Part shown: one piece after another, positions 1 through 7,846 of the stretch
Numbering within the stretch: the first letter of the stretch is position 1
How the letters are laid out: each line of letters begins with the position of its first letter
Assembly (NCBI GenBank): GCA_964552325.1
Contig: CAZKHA010000041.1
Coordinates: forward strand, 1-23,871
Direction of reading: 5' to 3'
Length of the DNA: 23,871 bases
Origin: CAZKCK01 sp964552325
GTDB lineage: Bacteria; Bacteroidota; Bacteroidia; Bacteroidales; TTA-H9
Position numbers and translations under genes: made by a program
Notes under the pieces: model-generated
What the model was told of the DNA's origin: nothing
Database searches by the model: none
The model's input: only the letters and a program-made list of their open reading frames with translations

Positions 1-49
1 AGTGTTACACAAATCTGGGCAATTGGCACTTTTTTAGTCACACTTACGA

Positions 50-74
50 TACCCCGTCCGCTTGCGGCGGGGTA
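50..74. terminator. GC-rich hairpin downstream of the moeA operon
   Basis: Arms at 50-56 and 68-74 pair over 7 bp (TACCCCG with CGGGGTA). A further 3 bp pair inside after one bulged T at 57, leaving the loop CTTG at 61-64. It lies 26 nt beyond the stop of the last gene of the minus-strand moeA operon, where a terminator would be expected. There is no T-run directly after the stem on either strand, so it is not a classic intrinsic terminator; it could be an RNA-stabilising hairpin or a dispersed intergenic repeat. Confidence 0.4.
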
Positions 75-99
75 GTTCATTAGAAATATTTATCATTTG

Positions 100-669
100 T
101 TAAGGGTTCAATCGTTTGGTAATTAGTTGATCTAATGTGTTAAACAGTTTCTGAGGTGATAATGTCCGCCAGGGCACTTCGTTGAAGCGACCCCCAAACA
201 TCATGTAATAATCGAGTCGAGCCTTTTTAAATTCGTCAACCACATGGTCTCTGAAGTTAATGGCGGCAATCCAGCCATCCTCAATGTCATCGAACCATTC
301 TTGGTAATAATCGTCCGTATCACTATGAAAGTTGAGAATATTTTCGCCAATTAAAATATAGCGTGTTATGCCTTTAAGGTTCAGTAGGTCAATTACGTCG
401 CGTTTAAGGAACATGATATCGTTGTGTAAGCAATCGTTCCATTCGCCCATAAGTTCGATAATGCAGAAACCTTGCTTATAATCAGCGTAAAGTAGTTTTA
501 GATACAACGTAGATGAGCCAAACTCATCCCATTGTGGGTGAATGTAATAGTTATATACCGTGTTGTGACATAGCGTAAGATGGTATTTGCGGCCAAAAAA
601 TGGGGAGTTTTGGTCTTCTTCGGCACGATAAACCGTGTCCCACTTGCTGAAAGGTTCTATGTTTTGCAT
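100..669 (-). CDS. conserved hypothetical protein in the moeA-moaA operon
   Basis: A 189-residue protein with no signal peptide and no membrane segment, so probably cytoplasmic. It is rich in aromatic and acidic residues, with many Trp, Tyr and Asp. Distinct blocks are YNYYIHPQWDEFGS (about 40-53), EWNDCLHNDIMFLKRDVID (about 76-94), YILIGENILNFH (about 104-115) and YYQEWFDDIEDGWIAAINFRDHV (roughly 121-143). I recognise this as a type of hypothetical protein recurrent in Bacteroidota, but I know of no function for it. It starts 17 nt after the moaA stop on the same strand, so it is probably cotranscribed with moeA and moaA. That placement is suggestive but does not prove a role in cofactor synthesis. 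The reading frame is intact, with normal codon use. Confidence 0.8.
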   Translation of the reverse strand: MQNIEPFSKWDTVYRAEEDQNSPFFGRKYHLTLCHNTVYNYYIHPQWDEFGSSTLYLKLLYADYKQGFCIIELMGEWNDCLHNDIMFLKRDVIDLLNLKGITRYILIGENILNFHSDTDDYYQEWFDDIEDGWIAAINFRDHVVDEFKKARLDYYMMFGGRFNEVPWRTLSPQKLFNTLDQLITKRLNP

Positions 670-686
670 GGCGAAATATGTTTTAA

Positions 687-1487
687 TTAACCCCCAATGT
701 TGCTAAAATTATTGGTTTGGTTGGTTGATCCGTGTGCAGGTTTCAGTTTGATGGCCATTGTAAAGGCTTGCTCTGCCCCAAGTTTACGTACGTCATAGGC
801 TTGATCATTAAACAAACAAGGCTTTAACAATCCATTCGCTGTTAGTCGTAACCTATTGCAAATGCTACAGTTGCCGCCGTCGCCACCCTCCACAGTACTG
901 AAGGTTCCGTGGTTTAAATTCATTTGGTGAATGTATCGGATTGATAATCCATTGGCCTCGCAAAAGTTCTTTACCAGCAAAGCGTTTGGTTCTGCTTTGC
1001 TATCCTTTATCACGCAGTTGATTTTTATTGGGCTTAGCCCAGCTTCTTTAGCAGCTGCAATTCCATCAAAAACATCTTGGATGTTTCCTCCTCGGGTTAT
1101 TTTGTTGTAATAGTGCGGATCGGTTGTATCAAGGCTGATGTTTATTCGCGTAAGGCCTGCCAAAACTAAGTCTTGGGCAAATTTGCCTAATAATACACCA
1201 TTGGTAGTCATCGATAAATCTGTAATCTCTTTTATGTTAGCTAATTGCGAAACTAGTGTAGCAATGTTTTTTCTAACCAAAGGCTCTCCTCCCGTAATCC
1301 TCACCTTGTTAATGCCAAACTTTGCACCCGTTTGCACGATGGCAGTTATTTCTTCAAAGCTCAATATATCGCAATGATTCATCAGCGCAACACCTTCGGC
1401 GGGCATGCAATAGGCGCACCTCAAGTTGCAGCGGTCAGTAACCGAAATCCGCAGGTAGTTAATTGTCCTGTTATAGCAGTCTAACAT
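687..1487 (-). CDS. moaA: GTP 3',8-cyclase MoaA, short form
   Basis: MoaA is a radical SAM enzyme that, with MoaC, converts GTP to cyclic pyranopterin monophosphate, the first step of molybdenum cofactor synthesis. The N-terminal radical SAM cluster site is C20-x3-C24-x2-C27, followed by a GGEP motif at 66-69. The C-terminal cluster site is C207-x2-C210-x13-C224, with the arginine pair R212/R214 in CNRLRLT. The protein ends in the double glycine typical of MoaA (residues 265-266). At 266 residues it is far shorter than the usual 325-340: between RYIHQM and the second cluster there are only about 20 residues, where ordinary MoaA has some 55 more. No frame break is visible, so this looks like a compact variant and not a pseudogene. 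Its start overlaps the moeA stop by 17 nt, indicating translational coupling. Confidence 0.87.
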   Translation of the reverse strand: MLDCYNRTINYLRISVTDRCNLRCAYCMPAEGVALMNHCDILSFEEITAIVQTGAKFGINKVRITGGEPLVRKNIATLVSQLANIKEITDLSMTTNGVLLGKFAQDLVLAGLTRINISLDTTDPHYYNKITRGGNIQDVFDGIAAAKEAGLSPIKINCVIKDSKAEPNALLVKNFCEANGLSIRYIHQMNLNHGTFSTVEGGDGGNCSICNRLRLTANGLLKPCLFNDQAYDVRKLGAEQAFTMAIKLKPAHGSTNQTNNFSNIGG

Positions 1488-2643
1488 CTATTAGTGCTCC
1501 TTCTTGAAGTTCATAAATACCACTTTCGAGTGCAATCATGCCATCGGCTTGCGTGTAAGCGTTGATGTGTGCAGAGCCATGATAATCCACAGGGAATATA
1601 TTATTGTTCGTGATTCTAACCGGGATAAATGATTTTCGGATAGCTTTCTTTCGTTTAATGCTTGTTCCTAATCTCATCTTGAGGCTGTTATGATTGTGCT
1701 GTGCTCCACTTAATGCTAAAAGCAAGGGTTTTACAAGTAGATTGAATTGAACAAACGATGAAACAGGGTTTCCGGGCAACCCAAAAAAGTATTTCCCGGC
1801 CTTGGTGCCAAATACTGTTGGCCTACCGGGTTGAACGGCTATGCTTTTAAACTGAATTTGAATGCCCATATTGTTCAAGACTTCTGGCACATAATCAAAA
1901 TCGCCCATCGAAACGCCACCTGTTAAGATGGTTACATCAGCTTGCAAAATAGCCTCTTGCAGTAGTTGAGTGGTCGATTCAAGGGTATCAAGGGCTATTC
2001 CAAGGTATTTGCTGTGTATGCCAGTTTCAGAAACCTGGGCCATAAGTTGCCAGGCATTGCTGTTCCGTATCATAGGTCCAGCTGGTGTGTCCCAAGGTTC
2101 AACCAATTCGTTGCCAGTAGAGATAATTGCAACCGTTGGCTTAGGGTAAACTTTTGGTTTTGTTTTGCCTACAGCCGCCAAAACAGCAATATGCTGTGGC
2201 TTTAGTGTGGTTCCGGCCTCAATCATAAGGTCGCCTACTTTAATGTCTTCAGCTTTTATGGCTATATTGCTTCCGCTCGGCAGTGCTTCAATTGTAACTA
2301 ATTCCGATTCGGCATTTTTTACATCCTCTACCATAACAACAGTATCGGCACCGTTTGGTACCATGGCGCCAGTCATTATGCGTGAACATTCGTGTGCTTT
2401 CAGTGGCTTTTGTGGCATTGCGCCAGCGGCTATTGTTTCAATTACCCTAAAAGTACCCGGAAGATCAGCCTTTCGGCATGCAAAACCATCAACTGCCGAT
2501 TTATCGAAAGGAGGCATATTCATGTCAGAATATACGGGTTCTGCCAAAACAAAACCAGTACATTCCCTAAAATCAAGTTCAACTGGCGTACCCCTAAGTG
2601 CCGAATGTAGTACAATGTTTAATGCCTCTTCTTGTGTTATCAT
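1471..2643 (-). CDS. moeA: molybdopterin molybdenumtransferase MoeA
   Basis: MoeA inserts molybdate into adenylylated molybdopterin, the last common step of molybdenum cofactor synthesis, in the cytoplasm. At 390 residues it has normal length. Family motifs in order are MPPFDKSAVDGFA near residue 43, MTGAMVPNGADTVVMVED near 90, ISTGNELV near 175, the MoCF-binding stretch LTGGVSMGDFDYVPEVL near 240, and GLPGNPVSSFVQF near 288, followed by the small C-terminal MoeA_C domain. It is the first gene of a minus-strand operon, overlaps moaA by 17 nt, and is divergent from dnaB across 165 nt. A TATCTTTG -7 box lies 22 nt upstream of the start. Other cofactor genes (moaC, moaE, mogA) are not in the window. 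Confidence 0.95.
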   Translation of the reverse strand: MITQEEALNIVLHSALRGTPVELDFRECTGFVLAEPVYSDMNMPPFDKSAVDGFACRKADLPGTFRVIETIAAGAMPQKPLKAHECSRIMTGAMVPNGADTVVMVEDVKNAESELVTIEALPSGSNIAIKAEDIKVGDLMIEAGTTLKPQHIAVLAAVGKTKPKVYPKPTVAIISTGNELVEPWDTPAGPMIRNSNAWQLMAQVSETGIHSKYLGIALDTLESTTQLLQEAILQADVTILTGGVSMGDFDYVPEVLNNMGIQIQFKSIAVQPGRPTVFGTKAGKYFFGLPGNPVSSFVQFNLLVKPLLLALSGAQHNHNSLKMRLGTSIKRKKAIRKSFIPVRITNNNIFPVDYHGSAHINAYTQADGMIALESGIYELQEGALIDVRLL

Positions 2644-2664
2644 TAACCTTTAATTATTGGGGTG

Positions 2665-2672
2665 CAAAGATA
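2665..2672 (-). promoter_or_regulatory. -7 box upstream of moeA
   Basis: On the minus strand these bases read TATCTTTG, a full match to the Bacteroidota -7 consensus TAnnTTTG. The start of transcription would fall about 15 nt before the moeA ATG. No convincing TTG is seen at the expected -33 distance, so the call rests on the -7 box and its position. Confidence 0.5.
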
Positions 2673-2756
2673 AATGATAAATAGTAGGTGGAAGCGTTTA
2701 GATATCATGAGGCTTTTTATATAGCTTGTTTACATGTAGTTAGAATTGTTGATAAC

Positions 2757-2764
2757 TAATTTTG
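2757..2764 (+). promoter_or_regulatory. -7 box upstream of dnaB
   Basis: TAATTTTG matches TAnnTTTG and would give a dnaB leader of roughly 40 nt. The nearest upstream TTGs lie at poor spacing (about 6, 8 and 28 nt). A second match, TATTTTTG at 2797-2804, ends only 4 nt before the ATG at 2809. If that one were used, translation would have to begin at the third or fourth in-frame ATG-proximal codons (2818 or 2821). I prefer the upstream box, with modest confidence. Confidence 0.4.
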
Positions 2765-2808
2765 GCAAAAAATGCGCTCAATTGCTGGTTGATGACTATT
2801 TTTGAAGA

Positions 2809-4332
2809 ATGGAAGAAATGATGAACGAAAAACCTGTAACATCTACTAAAACAGATGTTAAGCGTAGGCGCCCGATTACTCAAGCCAATATTGCCGAATA
2901 TGGCAAACTGCCACCACAGGCCATAGAAGTTGAAGAAATTGTATTGGGCTCAATGATGCTCGAGAAAAATGCTGTTACGGCTGTAGTTGACTTGCTAAAG
3001 CCCCAGGTTTTTTACAAAGAGGCCCATCAACGGATATTTGCTGCAATATCTGCATTGTTTGCAAAAAGTGAGCCTATCGACATTATAACGGTAACCAACG
3101 AGTTGCGCATCAGTGGCGATCTTGAGATAATTGGCGGGCCTTATTACATTGCCCAACTTACCAATCGTGTTGCCACTGCTTCCAATATCGAGTTCCATGC
3201 ACGAATAATTCTCGAAAAGTTTATCGCCCGCGAAATGATTCGTATCTCATCCGAAATTATGCAGGATGCTTACCAAGATTCAACTGATGTTTTCGATTTG
3301 TTAGATAAGGCCGAAGCAAGCCTTTTTGCCGTAAGCGAAGAGAATTTTAGGCGGCATTACGATACCATGCAATCCTTGGTTCGAAGAGCTATTGACGAAA
3401 TACAAAAAGCGCGTAGCCACGGCGATAACCTTACAGGCGTTCCTTCAGGTTATACCAAGTTAGATAGAATAACAGGCGGGTGGCAAAAATCGGATTTAAT
3501 TGTAATTGCGGCCCGTCCGGGTATGGGAAAAACGGCTTTCATTCTGTCTATGGCTCGTAACATGGCTATTGATTTTAAAAAACCAGTTGCGGTTTTTTCG
3601 CTCGAAATGTCGTCAGTACAACTTGTTACACGTTTAATATCGTCCGAAACCCAGCTTGCAGCCGATAAGCTTCGCCGTGGAAACCTCGAAGATTATGAAT
3701 GGGAACAATTGAATGCCAAAATCAACAAGCTTATTGATGCACCTATCTTTATTGATGACACTGCGGCGCTTTCAATTTTTGAACTTAGGGCTAAATGTCG
3801 TAGGTTAAAGGAACAGCATGATATTCAACTAATTATGGTTGATTACATTCAGCTTATGACTGCTGGCGGAACCGATGGAAAATCGAATCGTGAACAAGAA
3901 ATTTCTACTATTTCACGATCGCTAAAGAGCTTGGCCAAAGAGCTAAACGTTCCTGTTATTATCCTTTCGCAGCTAAACCGCGACCTAGAGAAACGCGCGG
4001 GTTCTAAAAAACCAATACTATCTGATTTACGTGAATCGGGTGCTATTGAACAAGATGCTGATATTGTTGTGTTTATATATCGTCCAGAGTATTATAAGAT
4101 TGAAACCGATGAGTATGGCCCTACTTTAGGTATGGCCGATGTAATTATTGCTAAACACCGTAATGGCGCCTTAGAAGATGTGCGCTTAAAGTTTGTGAAC
4201 AAATTTGCCCGCTTCGAAGATACCGAGGATGCGAACTTTAATATTCCCGATATTCTGCCCAATGCTTCATTTGAGCAAGGCGGCGTAACCACGGTGAATA
4301 AGTTATCGAAAATGGATGACTACCCATTCTAA
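2809..4332 (+). CDS. dnaB: replicative DNA helicase DnaB
   Basis: DnaB is the hexameric 5'-3' helicase that unwinds DNA at the replication fork. The N-terminal DnaB_N domain starts at about residue 34 (KLPPQAIEVEEIVLGSMM), and the RecA-like C-terminal domain spans about 207-480. Seen motifs are Walker A ARPGMGKT (235-242), SLEMS (264-268) with E266, and Walker B IMVDYIQLM ending at 350 with D345. These are followed by LSQLNRDLEKR and LSDLRESGAIEQDAD, which carry the arginine-finger/sensor region. Length 507 is normal for Bacteroidota, and there is no intein insertion. The start at 2809 (MEEMMNEK) could instead be the nearby ATG at 2818 or 2821. Downstream, 95 nt without a clear terminator separate it from the next plus-strand gene. 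Confidence 0.96.
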   Translation: MEEMMNEKPVTSTKTDVKRRRPITQANIAEYGKLPPQAIEVEEIVLGSMMLEKNAVTAVVDLLKPQVFYKEAHQRIFAAISALFAKSEPIDIITVTNELRISGDLEIIGGPYYIAQLTNRVATASNIEFHARIILEKFIAREMIRISSEIMQDAYQDSTDVFDLLDKAEASLFAVSEENFRRHYDTMQSLVRRAIDEIQKARSHGDNLTGVPSGYTKLDRITGGWQKSDLIVIAARPGMGKTAFILSMARNMAIDFKKPVAVFSLEMSSVQLVTRLISSETQLAADKLRRGNLEDYEWEQLNAKINKLIDAPIFIDDTAALSIFELRAKCRRLKEQHDIQLIMVDYIQLMTAGGTDGKSNREQEISTISRSLKSLAKELNVPVIILSQLNRDLEKRAGSKKPILSDLRESGAIEQDADIVVFIYRPEYYKIETDEYGPTLGMADVIIAKHRNGALEDVRLKFVNKFARFEDTEDANFNIPDILPNASFEQGGVTTVNKLSKMDDYPF

Positions 4333-4367
4333 AACAATTTGACGGGAATTTGGTTGTAATATATTGG

Positions 4368-4396
4368 TTGATAAGGTATAAGTTAAGTCGCCTTTG
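4368..4396 (+). promoter_or_regulatory. weak promoter candidate for the exported protein gene
   Basis: TTG at 4368-4370 is followed after 18 nt by CGCCTTTG at 4389-4396. The spacing and the TTTG half of the -7 box fit the Bacteroidota pattern, but the TA at the front of the box is missing. Transcription would start about 25 nt before the ATG at 4428. Confidence 0.25.
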
Positions 4397-4427
4397 TAAC
4401 TAGTAGTAAGTTTTAAACATGTAAATT

Positions 4428-5690
4428 ATGAAACGCTTTGTTGTTATAGTTCTTGCCTTTTGGTTGATGGGTTTGCAAGCTAATGCCGGGAGTTTGCTCA
4501 TACCGATGGATGAGTCTCAAAAAAACCATTTAAAGGCCTATGGTATTGCCTATTGGGCCTTGCAGCAAGATGTTGAGATAACCTGGTTGGTAAACTATCG
4601 TGGAGGGAGTTTTTTGTTCCCCAATTTTAAACCTATTGATAATGAATGTAGTGTGCGCGGAGTTACACGCGAAATCATTTCCGATGCACAGGCCGCCTCT
4701 ATCTTGGCAGATATTAACCTGCCCGAAGTGAATATGGATGCCGTAAGGCTACACAAGGCTCCGAAAATTGCCGTGTATTCCCCCAAAAATCGCCTTCCGT
4801 GGGATGATGCTGTTACACTTACACTTACGTATGCCGAGATTCCGTACGATATTATTTATGATGAAGAAGTGATAAACGAAGCTTTACCCTTATATGATTG
4901 GTTGCATTTACATCACGAAGATTTTACGGGCCAATATGGCAAGTTTTGGGGAAGGTATAAAGATGCACCCTGGTATAAGAACGATGTGAAGTTGAATGAG
5001 CAGATGGCCGAAAAGCTGGGGTTTAAAAAGGTGTCGCAAATGAAATTGGCAGTGGCGCTAAAAATCAGGGATTTTACAGCAGGAGGTGGGTATTTGTTTT
5101 CAATGTGTTCGGCACCTGATAGTTATGATATTGCTTTGGCTGCCGAAGGTGTCGATATTTGCGATGTGATGTTTGATGGCGATCCCATGGACCCACAAGC
5201 CCAATCAAAGCTGGATTATAGCCGGTGTTTTGCCTTTACAGATTTTAAAATAAGCACCAATCCTTACGAATACGAAGTATCAAATATTGATGTGGACCCG
5301 GCTCGCAGAAACGTTGATCGCAATTATGATTATTTTACGCTTTTTGACTTTTCGGCCAAATGGGATCCTGTGCCTACCATGCTATGCCAAAATCATGAGA
5401 AAGAAGTACATGGCTTTATGGGGCAAACAACTGCATTCCGAAAACAATTTTTGAAACCAGAGGTTTTAGTCATGGGCGAGACAAAGCAAGCTGGAGAGGC
5501 TCGTTATATTCATGGCGATTATGGAAAAGGGACATGGACGTTTTTGGGAGGTCATGACCCCGAAGATTATGAACATCTTGTTGGTGACCCACCTACCGAA
5601 CTCGACCTTCACCCGAATTCTGCAGGTTACAGGCTTATATTAAATAATGTATTGTTCCCTGCCGCCAAAAAGAAGAAGCTTAAAACCTAA
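4428..5690 (+). CDS. exported conserved protein of unknown function (often labelled asparagine synthetase B)
   Basis: A 420-residue protein with a clear signal peptide (residues 1-20, cleavage after ANA), so probably periplasmic. Proteins of this kind in Bacteroidota are commonly named asparagine synthetase B, but I see neither a Cys2 glutaminase nucleophile nor the SGGxD pyrophosphatase loop of AsnB, so that label is probably wrong. The middle and C-terminal parts look like a class I glutamine-amidotransferase-like fold: KIAVYSPKNRLPWDDAVTL at about 113, GGGYLFSMCSAP at 219-230 with C227 at a possible nucleophile elbow, and FLGGHDPEDYEH near 372 with H376. Whether C227 and H376 form a catalytic pair is inference. 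The C-terminus is lysine-rich. The gene is convergent with the next one, with only 2 nt between stops. Confidence 0.8.
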   Translation: MKRFVVIVLAFWLMGLQANAGSLLIPMDESQKNHLKAYGIAYWALQQDVEITWLVNYRGGSFLFPNFKPIDNECSVRGVTREIISDAQAASILADINLPEVNMDAVRLHKAPKIAVYSPKNRLPWDDAVTLTLTYAEIPYDIIYDEEVINEALPLYDWLHLHHEDFTGQYGKFWGRYKDAPWYKNDVKLNEQMAEKLGFKKVSQMKLAVALKIRDFTAGGGYLFSMCSAPDSYDIALAAEGVDICDVMFDGDPMDPQAQSKLDYSRCFAFTDFKISTNPYEYEVSNIDVDPARRNVDRNYDYFTLFDFSAKWDPVPTMLCQNHEKEVHGFMGQTTAFRKQFLKPEVLVMGETKQAGEARYIHGDYGKGTWTFLGGHDPEDYEHLVGDPPTELDLHPNSAGYRLILNNVLFPAAKKKKLKT

Positions 5691-5692
5691 GT

Positions 5693-6529
5693 TCAAAACG
5701 TGATGTTAATGCTTTGTGGTTGACTGGTGATGCGATCGCCAGATGGTGTTGTGCCCTTATAGACCACCTTTACCGTGGCTGAACAAGCGGTTACTGCATT
5801 GTATTCAATTCGGGCTTCATTAATCTCGAAATCAGGCATGGTAAGCACATTCAGCCCTCCCCTAAAAAACCTACACGAATTGCTAAATGCCACGGTATCT
5901 TGTATTGAACTTGTAAACCGGTCGAATTGGTGTGCTTTTCCTGACGAAGTTCCTGTAACGTAAAAAAGGTCATCAGAATAGAATATGGGCGTGGTGAAGC
6001 CTTTTTTAAACTTGATTTTAAGTTTTGAGCTGTATTCAACAACCGAGCTATATGCATCATTAAGTTGGATAATACCCTGGTTTACAACTACTGAAAATTG
6101 GGGTTGATTGTTGCCACTCAAATTTTTTATGGTTAAGGAACCAAGAATGTTTTTGCTGTTAATCATCAAGTTATCAAACGTAACTTGGGCTATTGCCAAA
6201 GAATCGAAAATAGGTGCGTCTTTTGTTATCCTAAAACTCCCTGATCTGATGGAGCCATCAGGGCATTTTTGGTTGGCACCATAATTAAATGTATAAGTTG
6301 CCCCCGATTTGATAACAAGTGCTGAATCAATTGTAGCAGTGTTGCTTTCGATAATTGCCGTATCGGTTTCTGCTTTTAGGGTAAGCCTGAAAAAATCAGC
6401 GTACAAGGCTTCAGCCATTAAGTAGTCTTCGATTATAGCTTTGTTGTAATTGTAGTCAAATCGTTCTGAGTCAGATGATTGACAGGCAATGGCTAAAGTA
6501 AGGAAAGCAAATTTGAAAAAGCGTCTCAT
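5693..6529 (-). CDS. putative lipoprotein of unknown function
   Basis: A 278-residue protein with a short basic start (MRRFFKF), a hydrophobic stretch and a lipobox-like LAIAC ending at C16, so probably a lipoprotein. After the cysteine come QSSDSE, then a mature part with much predicted beta structure and many Ser and Thr residues. I recognise no domain; it resembles the many uncharacterised surface or periplasmic lipoproteins of Bacteroidota. It begins 1 nt after the folA stop and is the last gene of the six-gene minus-strand run, so it is probably cotranscribed. No functional link to folate metabolism is evident. The acidic residues after the cysteine do not exactly match published surface-export signals, so its membrane side is open. 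Confidence 0.72.
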   Translation of the reverse strand: MRRFFKFAFLTLAIACQSSDSERFDYNYNKAIIEDYLMAEALYADFFRLTLKAETDTAIIESNTATIDSALVIKSGATYTFNYGANQKCPDGSIRSGSFRITKDAPIFDSLAIAQVTFDNLMINSKNILGSLTIKNLSGNNQPQFSVVVNQGIIQLNDAYSSVVEYSSKLKIKFKKGFTTPIFYSDDLFYVTGTSSGKAHQFDRFTSSIQDTVAFSNSCRFFRGGLNVLTMPDFEINEARIEYNAVTACSATVKVVYKGTTPSGDRITSQPQSINITF

Positions 6530-6530
6530 G

Positions 6531-7028
6531 TTAGTTTAGCTTGCGTTTATAGGTTAAATAGGCAAAAGGATATGCGTTGGTTTCATCAGCTTCATGGGGT
6601 TGGTTTTCTATGAGTTCCCATTCATCAAAATCAATGGAATCAAAGAAGGCATCAGCCTCAAAATCAGCATAAATTCGGGTCAAATAAAGGGTGTTGCATA
6701 GCGGAAGCATTTGCTTATAAACAGATGCGCCTCCAATCACAAAACTCTCTTGACCGTCACGGCAAAGCTCCAGCACTTGGTTAATACTATAAGCCATTGT
6801 ACAGCCTTCAAGTTGTTCGTTTTCAATATCAGTAATAACAATGTTTATGCGATTGGGCAGAGGCCTTCGTGGTAACGAAAAAAATGTGCGTTTACCCATA
6901 ATTACTTTATTTCCAGTAGTTAACCTTTTAAAACGTTTCAGATCGTCGGGTAAGTGGCAGAGCAAGGCATTGTTTATGCCAATGGCGTTGTTGTTGGCTA
7001 TGGCTACTATTAGTGAAAGGTTGTGCAT
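6531..7028 (-). CDS. folA: dihydrofolate reductase
   Basis: DHFR uses NADPH to reduce dihydrofolate to tetrahydrofolate, regenerating the cofactor consumed by ThyA. Length 165 is standard. Motifs are SLIVAIANNNAIG at 5-17, the Met20-loop/substrate region NALLCHLPDDLKRFK with D29 at the E. coli Asp27 position, KVIMGKRTF for NADPH binding, PLPNRINIVIT, and VIGGASVY. One oddity is C24, at the position of the nearly invariant Trp (E. coli Trp22); the codon is TGC, one base from TGG. All else looks intact. It lies 15 nt after thyA, the classic thyA-folA pairing, and 1 nt before a lipoprotein gene. Activity is likely, but the Trp loss could change kinetics or antifolate binding. Confidence 0.93.
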   Translation of the reverse strand: MHNLSLIVAIANNNAIGINNALLCHLPDDLKRFKRLTTGNKVIMGKRTFFSLPRRPLPNRINIVITDIENEQLEGCTMAYSINQVLELCRDGQESFVIGGASVYKQMLPLCNTLYLTRIYADFEADAFFDSIDFDEWELIENQPHEADETNAYPFAYLTYKRKLN

Positions 7029-7043
7029 AGAATTGATGCTGAA

Positions 7044-7838
7044 TTAAATAGAGATTTCACCTTTAATATGTGGGTGCGAAGTGTAATTTACAAGATTGAA
7101 GTCGTTAAAAGTAAACTCAAAAAGGCTATCAACTGTGGGATTTAGCTGCATGATAGGCAACTGATAAGGGGAGCGTGTAAGTTGTAGTTTAACTTGCTCA
7201 ATATGGTTTAGGTAAATGTGGGCATCACCCAAGGTGTGAATAAACTCACCTGGTTTTAAGCCCGTTACTTGTGCCATCATTAAGGTAAGCAAGGCATAGG
7301 AGGCAATGTTGAACGGAACACCAAGAAAGATGTCAGCGCTACGTTGGTAAAGTTGGCATGATAGGCGTCCGTTAGCAACGTAAAACTGAAACAAAACATG
7401 GCAAGGCGGAAGAGCCATTTTTGGTATTTCACCAACATTCCAGGCACTTACAATATGCCGGCGAGAGTCGGGGTTAGTTGTGATAGATTTAACAACCTGC
7501 GATAATTGGTCGATATGCTCACCCGAAGCCGTTGGCCATGAGCGCCATTGATGGCCATAAATAGGGCCGAGTTCACCATTTTTATCAGCCCATTCGTCCC
7601 AGATGCTTACCTTATTATCGTGGAGGTATTTAAGATTTGTTTCACCTTTTAAGAACCAAAGAAGTTCGTGTATTATGGAGCGTAAATGTAGCTTTTTAGT
7701 TGTGAGTGCCGGGAATCCGTTTTGCAGGTCGAACCGCATTTGATAACCAAAAACACTTATCGTGCCTGTTCCTGTGCGGTCGGTCTTGGTGGCTCCATGT
7801 TTTAGTACATGATCTAATAATTCGAGGTATTGCTGCAT
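7044..7838 (-). CDS. thyA: thymidylate synthase ThyA
   Basis: ThyA methylates dUMP to dTMP using methylenetetrahydrofolate, releasing dihydrofolate for the adjacent DHFR. The 264 residues match the E. coli protein length exactly. Conserved segments seen are KTDRTGTGTISVFGYQMRF near residue 18 (phosphate-binding Arg), the catalytic PPCHVLFQFYV containing the nucleophilic Cys near 146, YQRSADIFLGVPFNIASYA near 164, and HIYLNH near 207. The stretch DEWADKNGELGPIYGHQWR is also typical. It sits 8 nt downstream of the pyrophosphatase gene and 15 nt upstream of folA, so it is probably in one transcript with them. No anomalies. Confidence 0.97.
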   Translation of the reverse strand: MQQYLELLDHVLKHGATKTDRTGTGTISVFGYQMRFDLQNGFPALTTKKLHLRSIIHELLWFLKGETNLKYLHDNKVSIWDEWADKNGELGPIYGHQWRSWPTASGEHIDQLSQVVKSITTNPDSRRHIVSAWNVGEIPKMALPPCHVLFQFYVANGRLSCQLYQRSADIFLGVPFNIASYALLTLMMAQVTGLKPGEFIHTLGDAHIYLNHIEQVKLQLTRSPYQLPIMQLNPTVDSLFEFTFNDFNLVNYTSHPHIKGEISI

Positions 7839-7846
7839 AGCTGCGG

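Noticed and set aside
2165..2653. 162-residue open frame on the plus strand within moeA
   Set aside because: It is antisense to a well-supported moeA gene, low in complexity (Ser/Thr/Pro-rich), and typical of a shadow frame.
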